Below, piece after piece: positions 7,920 to 16,312 of a stretch of 64,000 bases of DNA. The DNA is from Candidatus Binatus sp. (GTDB lineage Bacteria; Desulfobacterota; Binatia; Binatales; Binataceae). Both the position numbers and the translations under genes were made by a program. Numbering within the stretch: the stretch's first letter is position 1; every line of letters starts with the position of its first letter. Where the stretch lies: assembly GCF_030646925.1 (NCBI RefSeq), contig NZ_JAUSKL010000066.1, forward strand, positions 1 through 64,000, given 5' to 3'. The notes under the pieces are model-generated. The model had not been told where the DNA came from. It ran no database searches and saw only the letters and a program-made list of their open reading frames with translations.

Positions 7920-10015
7920 ATGAAACTTCGGCGAACAGTTGGGGGGCATGTAATCTACGCATCGCTGCTGGTCTGCGTCATTGTCCTTTACTTCCAACAG
8001 GTGACGCTTGCGCAATCACAGAATCCGATTCAGCTCGAAAATGCCAAAACGGGCACCACCGCATGGCGATTGAGCAATCCCGCGACAACTCGGCAGATCG
8101 AAGGCTATGCTTCTGCTAACAGCATCAACCGTGGCGATTCGATCAGCTTTTTCGCCAACACCGCGGATCCCACCTTTACTCTCGAAGTCTTTCGCATGGG
8201 ATGGTACGGCGGGATTGGCGGCAGGCGCATCACCCAGCCGATCACTCTTACGGGTCACGTCCAAACGATTCCCACCCCCGACCCAGTAACCGGGATGACG
8301 GAATGTGACTGGCAATTTCCATATACGATAGCCACCTCCAATCTTGACCCGACTCAGTGGGTTAGCGGCTTCTATCTGGTCAAGCTCACCGGCTCTGCCG
8401 GCCAGCAGCGGTACATTCGTAGTGCGCGACGATACCAGGAATTCCGATCTCCTGTTCAACGTAAGCATGAATACCTACGAGGCCTACAACGCATGGGGTG
8501 GCAAATCGCTTTACACTTACAACAGTACCGCAAGCATTCCTCAAGCCCAGCAGGGGGGGCGCCGGCCTGAATTCCGCGGTCAAAGTTTCTTTCAGCCGTC
8601 CTTACGACGGTAGTTGGGGAGCCGGACAGTTATTGAATTTCGACTTCGACATGATCGGGTTTTTGGAAAAGGAAGGGTACGACGTCGCCTATCAGGCCGA
8701 TGTCGACACGCATTTGAACCCCGCTTCGTTAACCCGGCATAAGGGATACATGTCCGTCGCACACGACGAATACTGGACGCTGGAAATGAGGCAGAACGTC
8801 ACGAGTGCCCGCGATCACGGCATCAACCTGGCTTTTTTTGGCGCCAACTCGATTTACTGGCAAGTTCGATATGAGCCTAGCCCCATCAACGGTGCTCCCA
8901 ACCGCACCCTCGTGGGCTACAAGCAAGATGCCGCCAAAGACCCGGCGGCCCAGAATCCCGCTACCTATCCACAGATCACCACTCGATTCCGTTCGCCGCA
9001 CGGCAACTTGCCTGGTCAACCTGAGGACGCGCTTGTGGGTGTTATGTACGACTATGGGCCAGTTGACACCGATATCGTCGTGGTTAACGCGGCTCATTGG
9101 ATCTTTGCCAACACTGGGCTACAGAACGGAAGCAAATTGACTGGATTGCTCGGCTACGAGGTCGATCGCGAGTTCGGCAATCAGCCGGCCAACACGGTCG
9201 TGCTGGCGCACTCTCCATATACAACAAAATCGGGCAGCACCCAGTTTGCGGACATGACCATCTATCGGGCATCAAGTGGAGCATGGGTGTTTGGAGCAGG
9301 CAGTATCCACTGGGACTGGGGTCTCAGCGACATCTCTCCTTGGGGACCTTCTTCGTCGCGGGTCAGCGCGCCCGCACAACAGATGACTCGCAACCTGCTG
9401 AATCAATTTGTAACGGACACCGGTGCGACACCCACCCCATCAAAGACGCCGACCTCGACTCGAACTTCCAGTCGAACGGCGACTCCGACGATCGCTGCGA
9501 CTCCGACGGTGAAGCCAACTTCAACAGTTGTCGCAACACCGACCGCATCTCGGACGGCAACCCCGACTCCGACCGGCACGCCGACGAGGGTCACGCTCCG
9601 CAGCATCGGTACTGGCAGCACAAATATCGGCGGCGGCAGTCAGGTTGTGATTACCAGGCCGGCCAACTTGCAACCTAACGATCTGATGATTGCTGAAATC
9701 GCGGTGCGCGGCGGAACCGGCACGATAATTACCCCGCCTACCGGATGGACACTGGTACGGCGCGATAACTCAGGCTCGAGTGTCGCACAAGCGGTCTATC
9801 GCCGGCTGGTTCCAAGCTCGCCGCCCGAGCCCACCACTTACACCTTTGCGTTCTCGGCCGGCAACGACGCTAAAGGCTTTGGCATCGGAGTCGCTGCAGC
9901 CGATCTACCTCTATCGACCAGCGGTGCGACCGGCAACAAGGTCGCTACTGCGGCTTCGGCCGCGGCCAACGTGGGTTCCTTGCTAGCTCTGTTCCCGCAA
10001 TCTCCAGCCCCATAG
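7920..10015 (+). pseudogene. N,N-dimethylformamidase beta-subunit-like secreted protein, two frameshifts
   Basis: Three consecutive reading frames carry one protein. The first (from ATG 7920, signal peptide included) reads FRMGWYGGIGGRR and ends its homology at YI near 8414. The second begins FVVRDD at 8416 and reaches AQQGG near 8556. The third resumes AGLNSAVKVSFSRPYDG and runs to 10015, with HDEYWTLEMRQNVTSARDHG and the FFGANSIYWQVRYE block. These are hallmarks of the DMFase beta-subunit C-terminal-like family. The second shift lies in a run of seven G (8553-8559), and six G would restore the frame. A Thr/Pro/Ser linker (about 9418-9590) leads to a beta-sandwich tail that ends abruptly. 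Pseudogene, phase-variable tract or assembly error cannot be told apart here. Start support: AAGGCGG 7 bp upstream. Confidence 0.8.
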
Positions 10016-10208
10016 TCTAATGGAGGCAATGAACTGTAACGATCCATTATGTGAGCGCCGGACAGAAAATCCCTCAGTGAAGCGGCCGAATCGACCGTCC
10101 GCTGCATTGATCCCAGTTGAAGTACCATGATGCCGACGTCGGTACCGCGATCTGCGAGCGGCGGTAAATCCGCCTTTGTCATGTTTTTCGGTCCTGGTTG
10201 TGAATGAA

Positions 10209-10883
10209 CTAGAGCAGGCTTTCGACAATCGACTTGGCGAGCGGTTCGCGATATCGCATCCGGCCGAGATAGAGCGGTCCCGCAATTCGTTGTAACGATC
10301 GCTCGTTGGTCCGCGTAGCGGGCGATTCCTCCTGATCGACATCGCAAAGGATAAGGCCTGCCACCTTGAGCGACTTCGCCTCCATGTAGCTCAGTGCAAG
10401 CGTCGCAGCGTTGATGCATCCGGGACGATTCGCGGCCACCGCGACGACTTCCAAATCGAGCATCGCGGCGAGATCGGCAAAGTCGGTTCCCCATGCCACC
10501 GGATCGGCAAGCCCGCCGGCGCCTTCGACCAGCAGTGCGTCGCTCTGATTGGCGATTTCGCGAAAATATCGCGAGATAGTTGCGATATCGGGTGGCGGCG
10601 ATTGCTCGACTTCGGCGGCGACGGCCGGCGCGAGCCGCGAGCGATAGCGATAAGGACAAATCGTCTCGAGCGGTATCGCGCACGAAGCCGCCAGCGCCAG
10701 CGATTGCGCGTCGGCCGAGTACAATTCTCCGTCACGGTCGATACATCCAGTGTCGACCGGCTTCATCACGCCGACTCGCATCCCGCGCGCTCTAAATGCG
10801 AACCCGAGCGCGCATCCGATCGTCGTTTTGCCGACGCCACCCTCCGTGCCCGTGATTAGAAATCGCCGGCCCATCTTCTTCAC
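10209..10883 (-). CDS. bioD: Dethiobiotin synthetase
   Basis: 224 residues. The P-loop GTEGGVGKTTIGCALG (12-27) is followed by MKPVDTGC. LLVEGAGGLADPVAWGTDFADLA in two overlapping parts supplies the substrate and metal-binding Glu-Gly-Ala-Gly-Gly motif. BioD forms the ureido ring of dethiobiotin from diaminopelargonic acid, CO2 and ATP in biotin synthesis. No bioA, bioB or bioF lies nearby, so the pathway is scattered in this genome or the gene was moved. The 190 bp between its stop and the broken gene at 10015 hold no clear gene. Confidence 0.92.
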   Translation of the reverse strand: MKKMGRRFLITGTEGGVGKTTIGCALGFAFRARGMRVGVMKPVDTGCIDRDGELYSADAQSLALAASCAIPLETICPYRYRSRLAPAVAAEVEQSPPPDIATISRYFREIANQSDALLVEGAGGLADPVAWGTDFADLAAMLDLEVVAVAANRPGCINAATLALSYMEAKSLKVAGLILCDVDQEESPATRTNERSLQRIAGPLYLGRMRYREPLAKSIVESLL

Positions 10884-10914
10884 CTGGAGCGCAAATTAGG
10901 AAAAAATCGTACTA

Positions 10915-10934
10915 GCGAGCACAATGATGCTCGC
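10915..10934. promoter_or_regulatory. Palindrome in the divergent bioD / DUF1003 gap
   Basis: GCGAGCA and TGCTCGC form a perfect 7-bp inverted repeat around a 6-base centre. It lies 31 bp upstream of bioD and 71 bp upstream of the divergent DUF1003 gene, a position suited to an operator serving either promoter. No T-run follows, so a terminator is less likely. Confidence 0.3.
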
Positions 10935-11005
10935 GAAACGTCCCAATTGAGCCCCCTTTTCGATGCGCGCGCAATCGCCGCATCCGAAGTCGCGGAGGAT
11001 TATCG

Positions 11006-11527
11006 ATGACCGCAAACAGCATCATAGAAAAATGGGAAAAGGCGCGCATCCGCCACAGCCATCGACACTCGCCAGTTCGGAACATCAACAAGCTGCACGA
11101 AGAGGAGTTCACCCGCGGCCAGCAGATCGCCGACCGGCTGGCGGCAGTGATGGGCAGTTGGCCCTTCATCGTTGTCCAGTCGGTCATGCTCGCGTTCTGG
11201 ATCAGCCTGAACGTCATCGCTTACATCAACCATTGGGATCCTTACCCGTTCATTCTGCTGAATCTCACGCTGAGTTTTCAGGCCGCGTACGCCGCGCCGA
11301 TCATCATGATGTCGCAGAACCGGCAAGCCACGAAGGATCGCCTGATGGCGGAGCAGGACTACGTCGTCAATATCAAGGCGGAGGACGAAGTGAAGTCAAT
11401 CATGGCGCATCTCGAGCAGCAGGACGAAGTCATGATCGACATCCTGCGGCGGATCGAAGCGCAGCATCAGACAATCATGGGACGACTCGACGCCACGCCG
11501 CCGGATGGCAACTCGCCGCAGGCGTGA
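11006..11527 (+). CDS. DUF1003 family membrane protein
   Basis: 173 residues. The N-terminal half has the DUF1003 signature GQQIADRLAAVMGSWPFIV followed by two transmembrane helices (about 52-72 and 82-104), the second ending in APIIMMSQNRQATKDR. A charged helical tail with Glu-Gln repeats follows (AHLEQQDEVMIDILRRIEAQ). The family is a common cytoplasmic-membrane protein of unknown function. It is monocistronic here, followed 28 bp later by a strong terminator hairpin. Confidence 0.88.
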   Translation: MTANSIIEKWEKARIRHSHRHSPVRNINKLHEEEFTRGQQIADRLAAVMGSWPFIVVQSVMLAFWISLNVIAYINHWDPYPFILLNLTLSFQAAYAAPIIMMSQNRQATKDRLMAEQDYVVNIKAEDEVKSIMAHLEQQDEVMIDILRRIEAQHQTIMGRLDATPPDGNSPQA

Positions 11528-11555
11528 TCCTCGCCGCCGCGGATTGCGGAAAAGC

Positions 11556-11594
11556 AAACGCGCCGGGCATCGACGAGATGTCCGGCGCGTTTTT
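11556..11594. terminator. Bidirectional intrinsic terminator
   Basis: AAACGCGCCGG (11556-11566) and CCGGCGCGTTT (11582-11592) form a perfect 11-bp stem around a 15-base loop. A T-run (TTTTT) ends the plus-strand copy and an A-run starts it, so it can stop transcripts in both directions. It lies exactly between the convergent DUF1003 (+) and ctp (-) genes. Confidence 0.85.
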
Positions 11595-11615
11595 CGTCAT
11601 GCTCGCGACTTGGTA

Positions 11616-13094
11616 CTATTGTGGTTTGGTGCTCGATTCAGCCGCCGCTTCGTGCTGCGTCTCGCCCTTGGCCAACTGCAGCTTGAAGGTGTTCCAGTGC
11701 TTCAGAATCTCGATCGCGCGATCGAGTTGCACGTCCTTTTCTTCCTTGGGCTTTTTGTCGTCGCCCTTGGCCTTCTTGGCGTCCTTCCCGTCGCCCTTTT
11801 GCTCATCGGCCTTCGCGTCGCCCTTCCGATCGTCACCTGGCGCAGCGCTTTGATCGCCGGGCTTGGCGTCGGGGCTCTTCGAGGTATCCTTGCCGTTCTT
11901 GAAGTGATGCGGCAAATCGGCCTCGTGAATTTCTGCGCCTTCATTGATTTGCGCGCCCTGCAACTGCAATGACGCGAGCGTCGCCTTGGGCGGTTCTACA
12001 TCGACGTCAGGCGTGATACCGACAGCCTGGATCGAGCGCCCGGTCGGCGTGTAGTAGCGCGCGGTGGTGAGTCTCAGCGCCGAATGATCGTCGAGCGGCA
12101 GGATCGTCTGCACCGAGCCTTTGCCGAAGGTCTGCGTGCCGACGATCACCGCGCGCTTTTGATCCTGCAGCGCGCCGGCCACGATTTCGCTCGCGCTGGC
12201 GCTGCCGCCATTAACCAGCACGACCATCGGATAGTCGTCGAAGCCTTTCTTTTTGTGCGAGAAGTACTTCTGCTGCTGATTGTCCTGCCGGCCTTGCGTG
12301 TAAACGATCAGGCCGCCGTCGAGGAAATCATCCGATACTTTGACCGCCTGGTTCAGCAGGCCGCCCGGATTGTCGCGCAGGTCGAGCACCAGTCCCTTGA
12401 CCTTGCCGTGATCCTTGCTCTGAAAATCGTCGATTGCTTTTTCGAGCGTGTCGTTGGTGCTCTCCTGGAAGGTCGTCACGCGCACGTAGCCGTAGCCGCC
12501 GTCGAGGGTCTTCGACTTGACTGACTGAATCTTGATCACGTCGCGCGCCATCGTGACCGTGAACAGTTCCGGCAGCCCGTTGCGATGCAACAGCAGCTTG
12601 ATCTTGCTGCCCTTGGGCCCGCGCATCTGCTTCACGGCTTCGGTCAGCGACATGTCCTTGGTGAAGTCGTCGTTGATCTTGATGATCTGATCGCCGGCCT
12701 TGAGTCCCGCCCGATAGGCAGGCGTATCTTCGATCGGAGCGACCACGGTCAAAGTGCCGTTCTTGATCGTGATCTCGATACCGAGACCGCCGAAGCTGCC
12801 GCGCGTTTCCACTTCGAGGTCGCGATACAGGTCGGGCGTCAGGTAGGCGCTATGCGGATCGAGCGACGCGAGCATGCCTGTGATCGCGCCGTCGATCAGG
12901 CGTTTGGTCGAGACCGGCTCGACGTAGTTTTTCTGCACGATCGCGAGCACCTTTGCGAAGGTTTCAAGCTCCTCGTAGGTGTCGTTCGGCAACGCCTGCG
13001 CGCGGCGCACCGCGACGGCCTGGATTACCATGAAGCTCGCGATCAGGCAGACAGCCAGAGTGATGGACCATCGATGTCGTGTAGTTACTGACAT
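11616..13094 (-). CDS. ctpA: Carboxy-terminal processing protease (S41 family)
   Basis: 492 residues. A membrane anchor or signal lies at 10-34, a helical N-terminal domain before residue 95, and a PDZ domain at about 95-170 (FGGLGIEI). The S41 catalytic core holds NGGSASASEIVAGAL with the nucleophile Ser in 298-302, and FGKGSVQT with Lys325. The C-terminus is highly charged, Lys/Asp-rich and low in complexity (about 405-455), then ends in a helical segment. CtpA-type proteases trim periplasmic and outer-membrane proteins. It is the last gene of the lgt-tlpA-ctp run, which groups envelope protein maturation functions. Confidence 0.93.
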   Translation of the reverse strand: MSVTTRHRWSITLAVCLIASFMVIQAVAVRRAQALPNDTYEELETFAKVLAIVQKNYVEPVSTKRLIDGAITGMLASLDPHSAYLTPDLYRDLEVETRGSFGGLGIEITIKNGTLTVVAPIEDTPAYRAGLKAGDQIIKINDDFTKDMSLTEAVKQMRGPKGSKIKLLLHRNGLPELFTVTMARDVIKIQSVKSKTLDGGYGYVRVTTFQESTNDTLEKAIDDFQSKDHGKVKGLVLDLRDNPGGLLNQAVKVSDDFLDGGLIVYTQGRQDNQQQKYFSHKKKGFDDYPMVVLVNGGSASASEIVAGALQDQKRAVIVGTQTFGKGSVQTILPLDDHSALRLTTARYYTPTGRSIQAVGITPDVDVEPPKATLASLQLQGAQINEGAEIHEADLPHHFKNGKDTSKSPDAKPGDQSAAPGDDRKGDAKADEQKGDGKDAKKAKGDDKKPKEEKDVQLDRAIEILKHWNTFKLQLAKGETQHEAAAESSTKPQ

Positions 13095-13136
13095 TTCCCT
13101 CTGATATTCCGCGTTTATTTTTGTGGGTTACGTCAT

Positions 13137-13763
13137 TTAAGCAGAAGGCGCGGTCGATTGCACCCCATGCGGCGCGGCCTGCTGCTTGTTTACGGTTTTC
13201 GCATCCTTTGAATCCAGCAGTTGTTGCAGCGCATCCTTCACGTCAGGCCGCGACCAATCGAAAGCGCCCATGTGATGCGCCACGATCCGGCCGCCGCGAT
13301 CGATAATGAAAGTCTCGGGCACGCCCGCCAGATCGTAACTCTCGCCGACCTTGTTCTCGGGATCGAGCAGAATCGTGAAGTGATAGCCGTTCTTCTCGAC
13401 GTACGGCGCCACCGCGGCGCGGCCGCGGGTGTCCTGGCTGACGGCGAGCATCACAAAGTCATGATTGTTTTTGAAGCCGTCGTAGAGCGTTTCCATCGAG
13501 GGCATTTCCTGCCGGCACGGCCCGCACCAGGTGGCCCACAGGTTCAGAAAAACAACTTTGCCGCGCAGCGATTCCAGCGACACCGATCGGCCGTCCAGCG
13601 CTTCGAGCTTGAAGTCCGCCGCCTTGTTTCCCGCCGCCACCGGCGCCTCCGAGCCGAGTCCCGCAACTCGATTTACGCGCGGGCCGCTCAGCCACACCAG
13701 CATCAAGCCCGCGACAATCACGAAGGCCGCGACGATGTACAATGTCCGGTTGCTGATGCTCAT
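13137..13763 (-). CDS. TlpA/ResA-like thiol-disulfide oxidoreductase
   Basis: 208 residues. An N-terminal signal anchor (about 8-26) is followed by a periplasmic thioredoxin fold. The active site WATWCGPCRQEMPSM has Cys80 and Cys83. GVPETFIIDRGGRIV supplies the cis-Pro region. Such proteins reduce periplasmic disulfides, often for cytochrome c maturation. No ccm or res genes are nearby. The gene begins 3 bp after lgt and precedes ctp, so it probably shares their transcript. A 30-residue hydrophilic tail is unusual but not unique. Confidence 0.9.
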   Translation of the reverse strand: MSISNRTLYIVAAFVIVAGLMLVWLSGPRVNRVAGLGSEAPVAAGNKAADFKLEALDGRSVSLESLRGKVVFLNLWATWCGPCRQEMPSMETLYDGFKNNHDFVMLAVSQDTRGRAAVAPYVEKNGYHFTILLDPENKVGESYDLAGVPETFIIDRGGRIVAHHMGAFDWSRPDVKDALQQLLDSKDAKTVNKQQAAPHGVQSTAPSA

Positions 13764-13766
13764 GGC

Positions 13767-14609
13767 TCAGGCCCGCAGCGCCTCTTTCGGTTGACTGATC
13801 GCGCCGGGCTCATTGTCCGCGGTCATCCACAGCGCGATTCCGCCGCCGAGCATCATCACGATCGCGATCAGTTGCGCCTCGCTCAATCCAAAGAGGACCC
13901 GCGGATTGACCCGGATAAATTCCACGATGAAGCGCGCCGCGCCGGCCAGCACGAAATACCAGTAGAGCAACCTGCCTGCCGGATGAGACGTCTTGCGCAT
14001 CGACCACAAAATCATGAACACGCCGATATAGAGGATTGTTTCGTAAATCGGCGCGGGATGCACTCGCACGCCGGGGAAAAATCCCGAGACCAGGCGGTTG
14101 TGCTCATCAAGCTTCAGCACCGTCGAGGAATTCCATCCGATAATCGCGTTCGGAAATGACATCGCCCACGGCACCGTCGAGGGCATCCCCCAATCGCCGT
14201 CGCCCGAGAGCAGGCATCCGATACGCCCGATCGCCTGGCCTATCGCCAGCGCCGGCGCAGACAGGTCCATCGTCACCGTGAAAGGAATTCGATACCATCG
14301 CGATACCAGGAAAACGCCAGCGAGCCCTCCGATCAGTCCACCATAAAAGACGAAACCGGCGCCCGAAAAAATCATCGACATCGGATCGTCGAGGTAGCCG
14401 GGCAGATCGTCGAGGATCGCGTAGATGCGCGAGCCCAGGATTCCTGCGAGCGCCGCGACGATTACCATCGACGATGAATACTCGGGATTGAGTCCGCGCC
14501 GCGTGCAGTCGATCCGGATGACGTAGTCGGCGGCCAAAAAGCCGAGCGCCATCATCAGGCCGAACGCATAAACCGTCAGGGGGCCTAAGTGGAACAGGAT
14601 TGGATACAT
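13767..14609 (-). CDS. lgt: Prolipoprotein diacylglyceryl transferase
   Basis: 280 residues with seven predicted membrane helices. The family core is present: FYGGLIGG at about residues 88-95, the signature region GRIGCLLSGDGDWG (a lineage variant of the GRxGNFxNxE motif), and the late HPAPIYETI segment. Lgt transfers diacylglycerol from phosphatidylglycerol to the lipobox Cys of prolipoproteins at the inner membrane. Several lipoproteins with clear lipoboxes occur in this same window. It is the first gene of the lgt-tlpA-ctp run. Confidence 0.94.
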   Translation of the reverse strand: MYPILFHLGPLTVYAFGLMMALGFLAADYVIRIDCTRRGLNPEYSSSMVIVAALAGILGSRIYAILDDLPGYLDDPMSMIFSGAGFVFYGGLIGGLAGVFLVSRWYRIPFTVTMDLSAPALAIGQAIGRIGCLLSGDGDWGMPSTVPWAMSFPNAIIGWNSSTVLKLDEHNRLVSGFFPGVRVHPAPIYETILYIGVFMILWSMRKTSHPAGRLLYWYFVLAGAARFIVEFIRVNPRVLFGLSEAQLIAIVMMLGGGIALWMTADNEPGAISQPKEALRA

Positions 14610-14700
14610 GACTAGTTATGATTATACGATTTGACGGGCCGTGGCGAAGCTCGCGGTCTCACAGAAGAATTCTAGTTATAAGTACCTATAAGATGCAAAC

Positions 14701-15162
14701 GTGCGCATAGTGCTACAACGCGTCAGTCGCGCCGAAGTTAGGGTAGATGGCCGGGTGATTGGCGCGATAGGCCGCGGCTTTGTAGTGTTGCTCGGCGTAG
14801 CCCGCGACGATACGGAGGCGGACGCCGATTTCATGGCCGATCGAGTGCTCGGGATGCGCGTGTTTGCCGATGATAATCAAAAGATGAACCTCGCGCTCAG
14901 CGCGGTCAATGGCGCAATGCTGGTCGTGTCGCAATTCACGCTGCTCGCCGATACCGACTCTGGACGGCGTCCGTCGTTCACGCCCTCCGCGCCGCCGGAA
15001 CTTGCGCGCCGCCTCTATGAATACTTTCTCTCGCTCGTGCGGAAGTCCGATGTTAAAGTCGAGCAAGGCGAGTTCGGCGCGATGATGGAAGTCGAACTGG
15101 TGAACGACGGCCCGGTCACGATTATTCTCGATACGGCGAGTTCGAAAGGGAGGAACGGCTAG
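14701..15162 (+). CDS. dtd: D-aminoacyl-tRNA deacylase
   Basis: 153 residues, full length for Dtd, with a GTG start (MRIVLQRVSRAEVRVDG). The active-site motif SQFTLLADTDSGRRPSF is complete, as is the C-terminal VNDGPVTIILDT Gly-cis-Pro loop. Dtd hydrolyses D-aminoacyl-tRNA and Gly-tRNA(Ala), keeping D-amino acids out of proteins. It is followed 5 bp later by the DUF1285 gene and then trmL, a translation-quality operon. Confidence 0.96.
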   Translation: MRIVLQRVSRAEVRVDGRVIGAIGRGFVVLLGVARDDTEADADFMADRVLGMRVFADDNQKMNLALSAVNGAMLVVSQFTLLADTDSGRRPSFTPSAPPELARRLYEYFLSLVRKSDVKVEQGEFGAMMEVELVNDGPVTIILDTASSKGRNG

Positions 15163-15167
15163 CATCG

Positions 15168-15653
15168 ATGCCACGCGCGGGATTTTATACCGTCGAGTCG
15201 GGGAAGATTTCGTTTCGGCGCGACGGCAACTGGTACAGCGACGACGAACGGATCGACAATCCGCGCATCGCGCTGCTCTTCAGCCAGAGCATCAAGCGCA
15301 ATCCCGACGGCAGCTACTATCTGCAGGTCGCCGAAGAGCGCGCGTCGATCGCAGTCGAGGATACGCCATACGTCGTGCGGGCGCTCGAGGACGACGAGTT
15401 GGGCGGGTTCGCGATGATCCTCAACGACGACACGCGCGAACCGCTCGATCCGGCGGCGCTGGAAATCGGCGACGACAATGTGCTGTATGCGCGCGTCAAG
15501 GGCGGCATCGATCGCGCGCGGTTCCTGCGCTCGGCCTATTATCATCTGAGCGAACGCTTCGAATCCGACGAGGCCGGTCGCTTCTACGTGAATCTCAGAG
15601 GCAAGCGCTATCCGTTGAAGTCCGCACCCAACGCCGGCGTATCAGGTAACTGA
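15168..15653 (+). CDS. DUF1285-like protein
   Basis: 161 residues. The beginning, ISFRRDGNWYSDDERIDNPR, then IALLFSQSIKRNPDGSYYLQ and VEDTPYVVRAL, follow the pattern of DUF1285 proteins (a two-lobe beta-rich fold of unknown function). The gene starts 5 bp after dtd and ends 12 bp before trmL, so it shares their operon. I infer no activity. A role in RNA or metabolite handling would be a guess based only on neighbours. Confidence 0.65.
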   Translation: MPRAGFYTVESGKISFRRDGNWYSDDERIDNPRIALLFSQSIKRNPDGSYYLQVAEERASIAVEDTPYVVRALEDDELGGFAMILNDDTREPLDPAALEIGDDNVLYARVKGGIDRARFLRSAYYHLSERFESDEAGRFYVNLRGKRYPLKSAPNAGVSGN

Positions 15654-15665
15654 CGGCTCTCCTCG

Positions 15666-16139
15666 ATGCATCTCGTTGAGCCTAATCTGCACATCGTATT
15701 GGTGCGCCCGGAGATTCCGCAGAACACCGGCTCAATCGCGCGGCTCGCGGCGGCTACCAGAACCCGGCTCCATCTCGTGGGGCCGCTCGGTTTCTCGCTC
15801 GAAGATCGTTACCTGAAGCGCGCGGGACTCGATTACTGGCCGCTGGTCGATTTGCGAACCTATCCAGGATGGGACGAATTTGCCGCGGAGCATCCGAATC
15901 CGCCGGCCAAATTTTTCTCGGCGCACGCATCGAAGACGCACCTCGAGGCTGATTTCGCGCGCGGCGATTTCGTGTTCTTCGGCAGCGAGACGCGCGGCCT
16001 CGGGGCTGAGTTTATCGCGGAGAGAATCGAGCGCTGTTACCGGATTCCGATCTTCGAGCCGGGAGTCAGAAGTCTCAATCTGTCGAACGCGGTCTCGATC
16101 GTCGTGTACGAGGCGCTCCGCCAAACCGGGATGCTCTAG
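15666..16139 (+). CDS. trmL: tRNA (cytidine(34)-2'-O)-methyltransferase
   Basis: 157 residues, a minimal SPOUT methyltransferase. N-terminal HIVLVRPEIPQNTGSIARLA binds the tRNA or cofactor knot. FFGSETRGLGAEFI and IPIFEPGVRSLNLSNAVSIV build the trefoil SAM site. TrmL methylates the wobble nucleotide of tRNA(Leu). It is the third gene of the dtd-DUF1285-trmL run. Downstream (16140-16312) lies a gap with fragments of dispersed repeats and no gene. Confidence 0.93.
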   Translation: MHLVEPNLHIVLVRPEIPQNTGSIARLAAATRTRLHLVGPLGFSLEDRYLKRAGLDYWPLVDLRTYPGWDEFAAEHPNPPAKFFSAHASKTHLEADFARGDFVFFGSETRGLGAEFIAERIERCYRIPIFEPGVRSLNLSNAVSIVVYEALRQTGML

Positions 16140-16312
16140 CGCTGCCGGCGAAGCCAGATCGGGATCTTTCGACTCCGGCAGCCTTCCCCATTCGACTACG
16201 CTCAGGGCTTCGGCTCAAGATGACGGAAGAGGGGGCAGGCTCCGCCAGATGCTCGATCACTTCGACCATCACCAGTGAGTCGCGCTGCGCAATCATTCGC
16301 GCCGGAGTCGGA

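Noticed and set aside
9838-10182. Minus-strand frame continuing past the bioD stop (MTKADLPPLADRG...)
   Set aside because: It runs antisense into the broken enzyme gene, has no family match and no ribosome site. Probably a shadow frame.
16140-16312. Repeat-like text (TTCGACTACGCTCAGG...AAGATGACGG) as another copy of the 18311 element
   Set aside because: Only short partial similarity. The ends are not inverted, so it is not counted.
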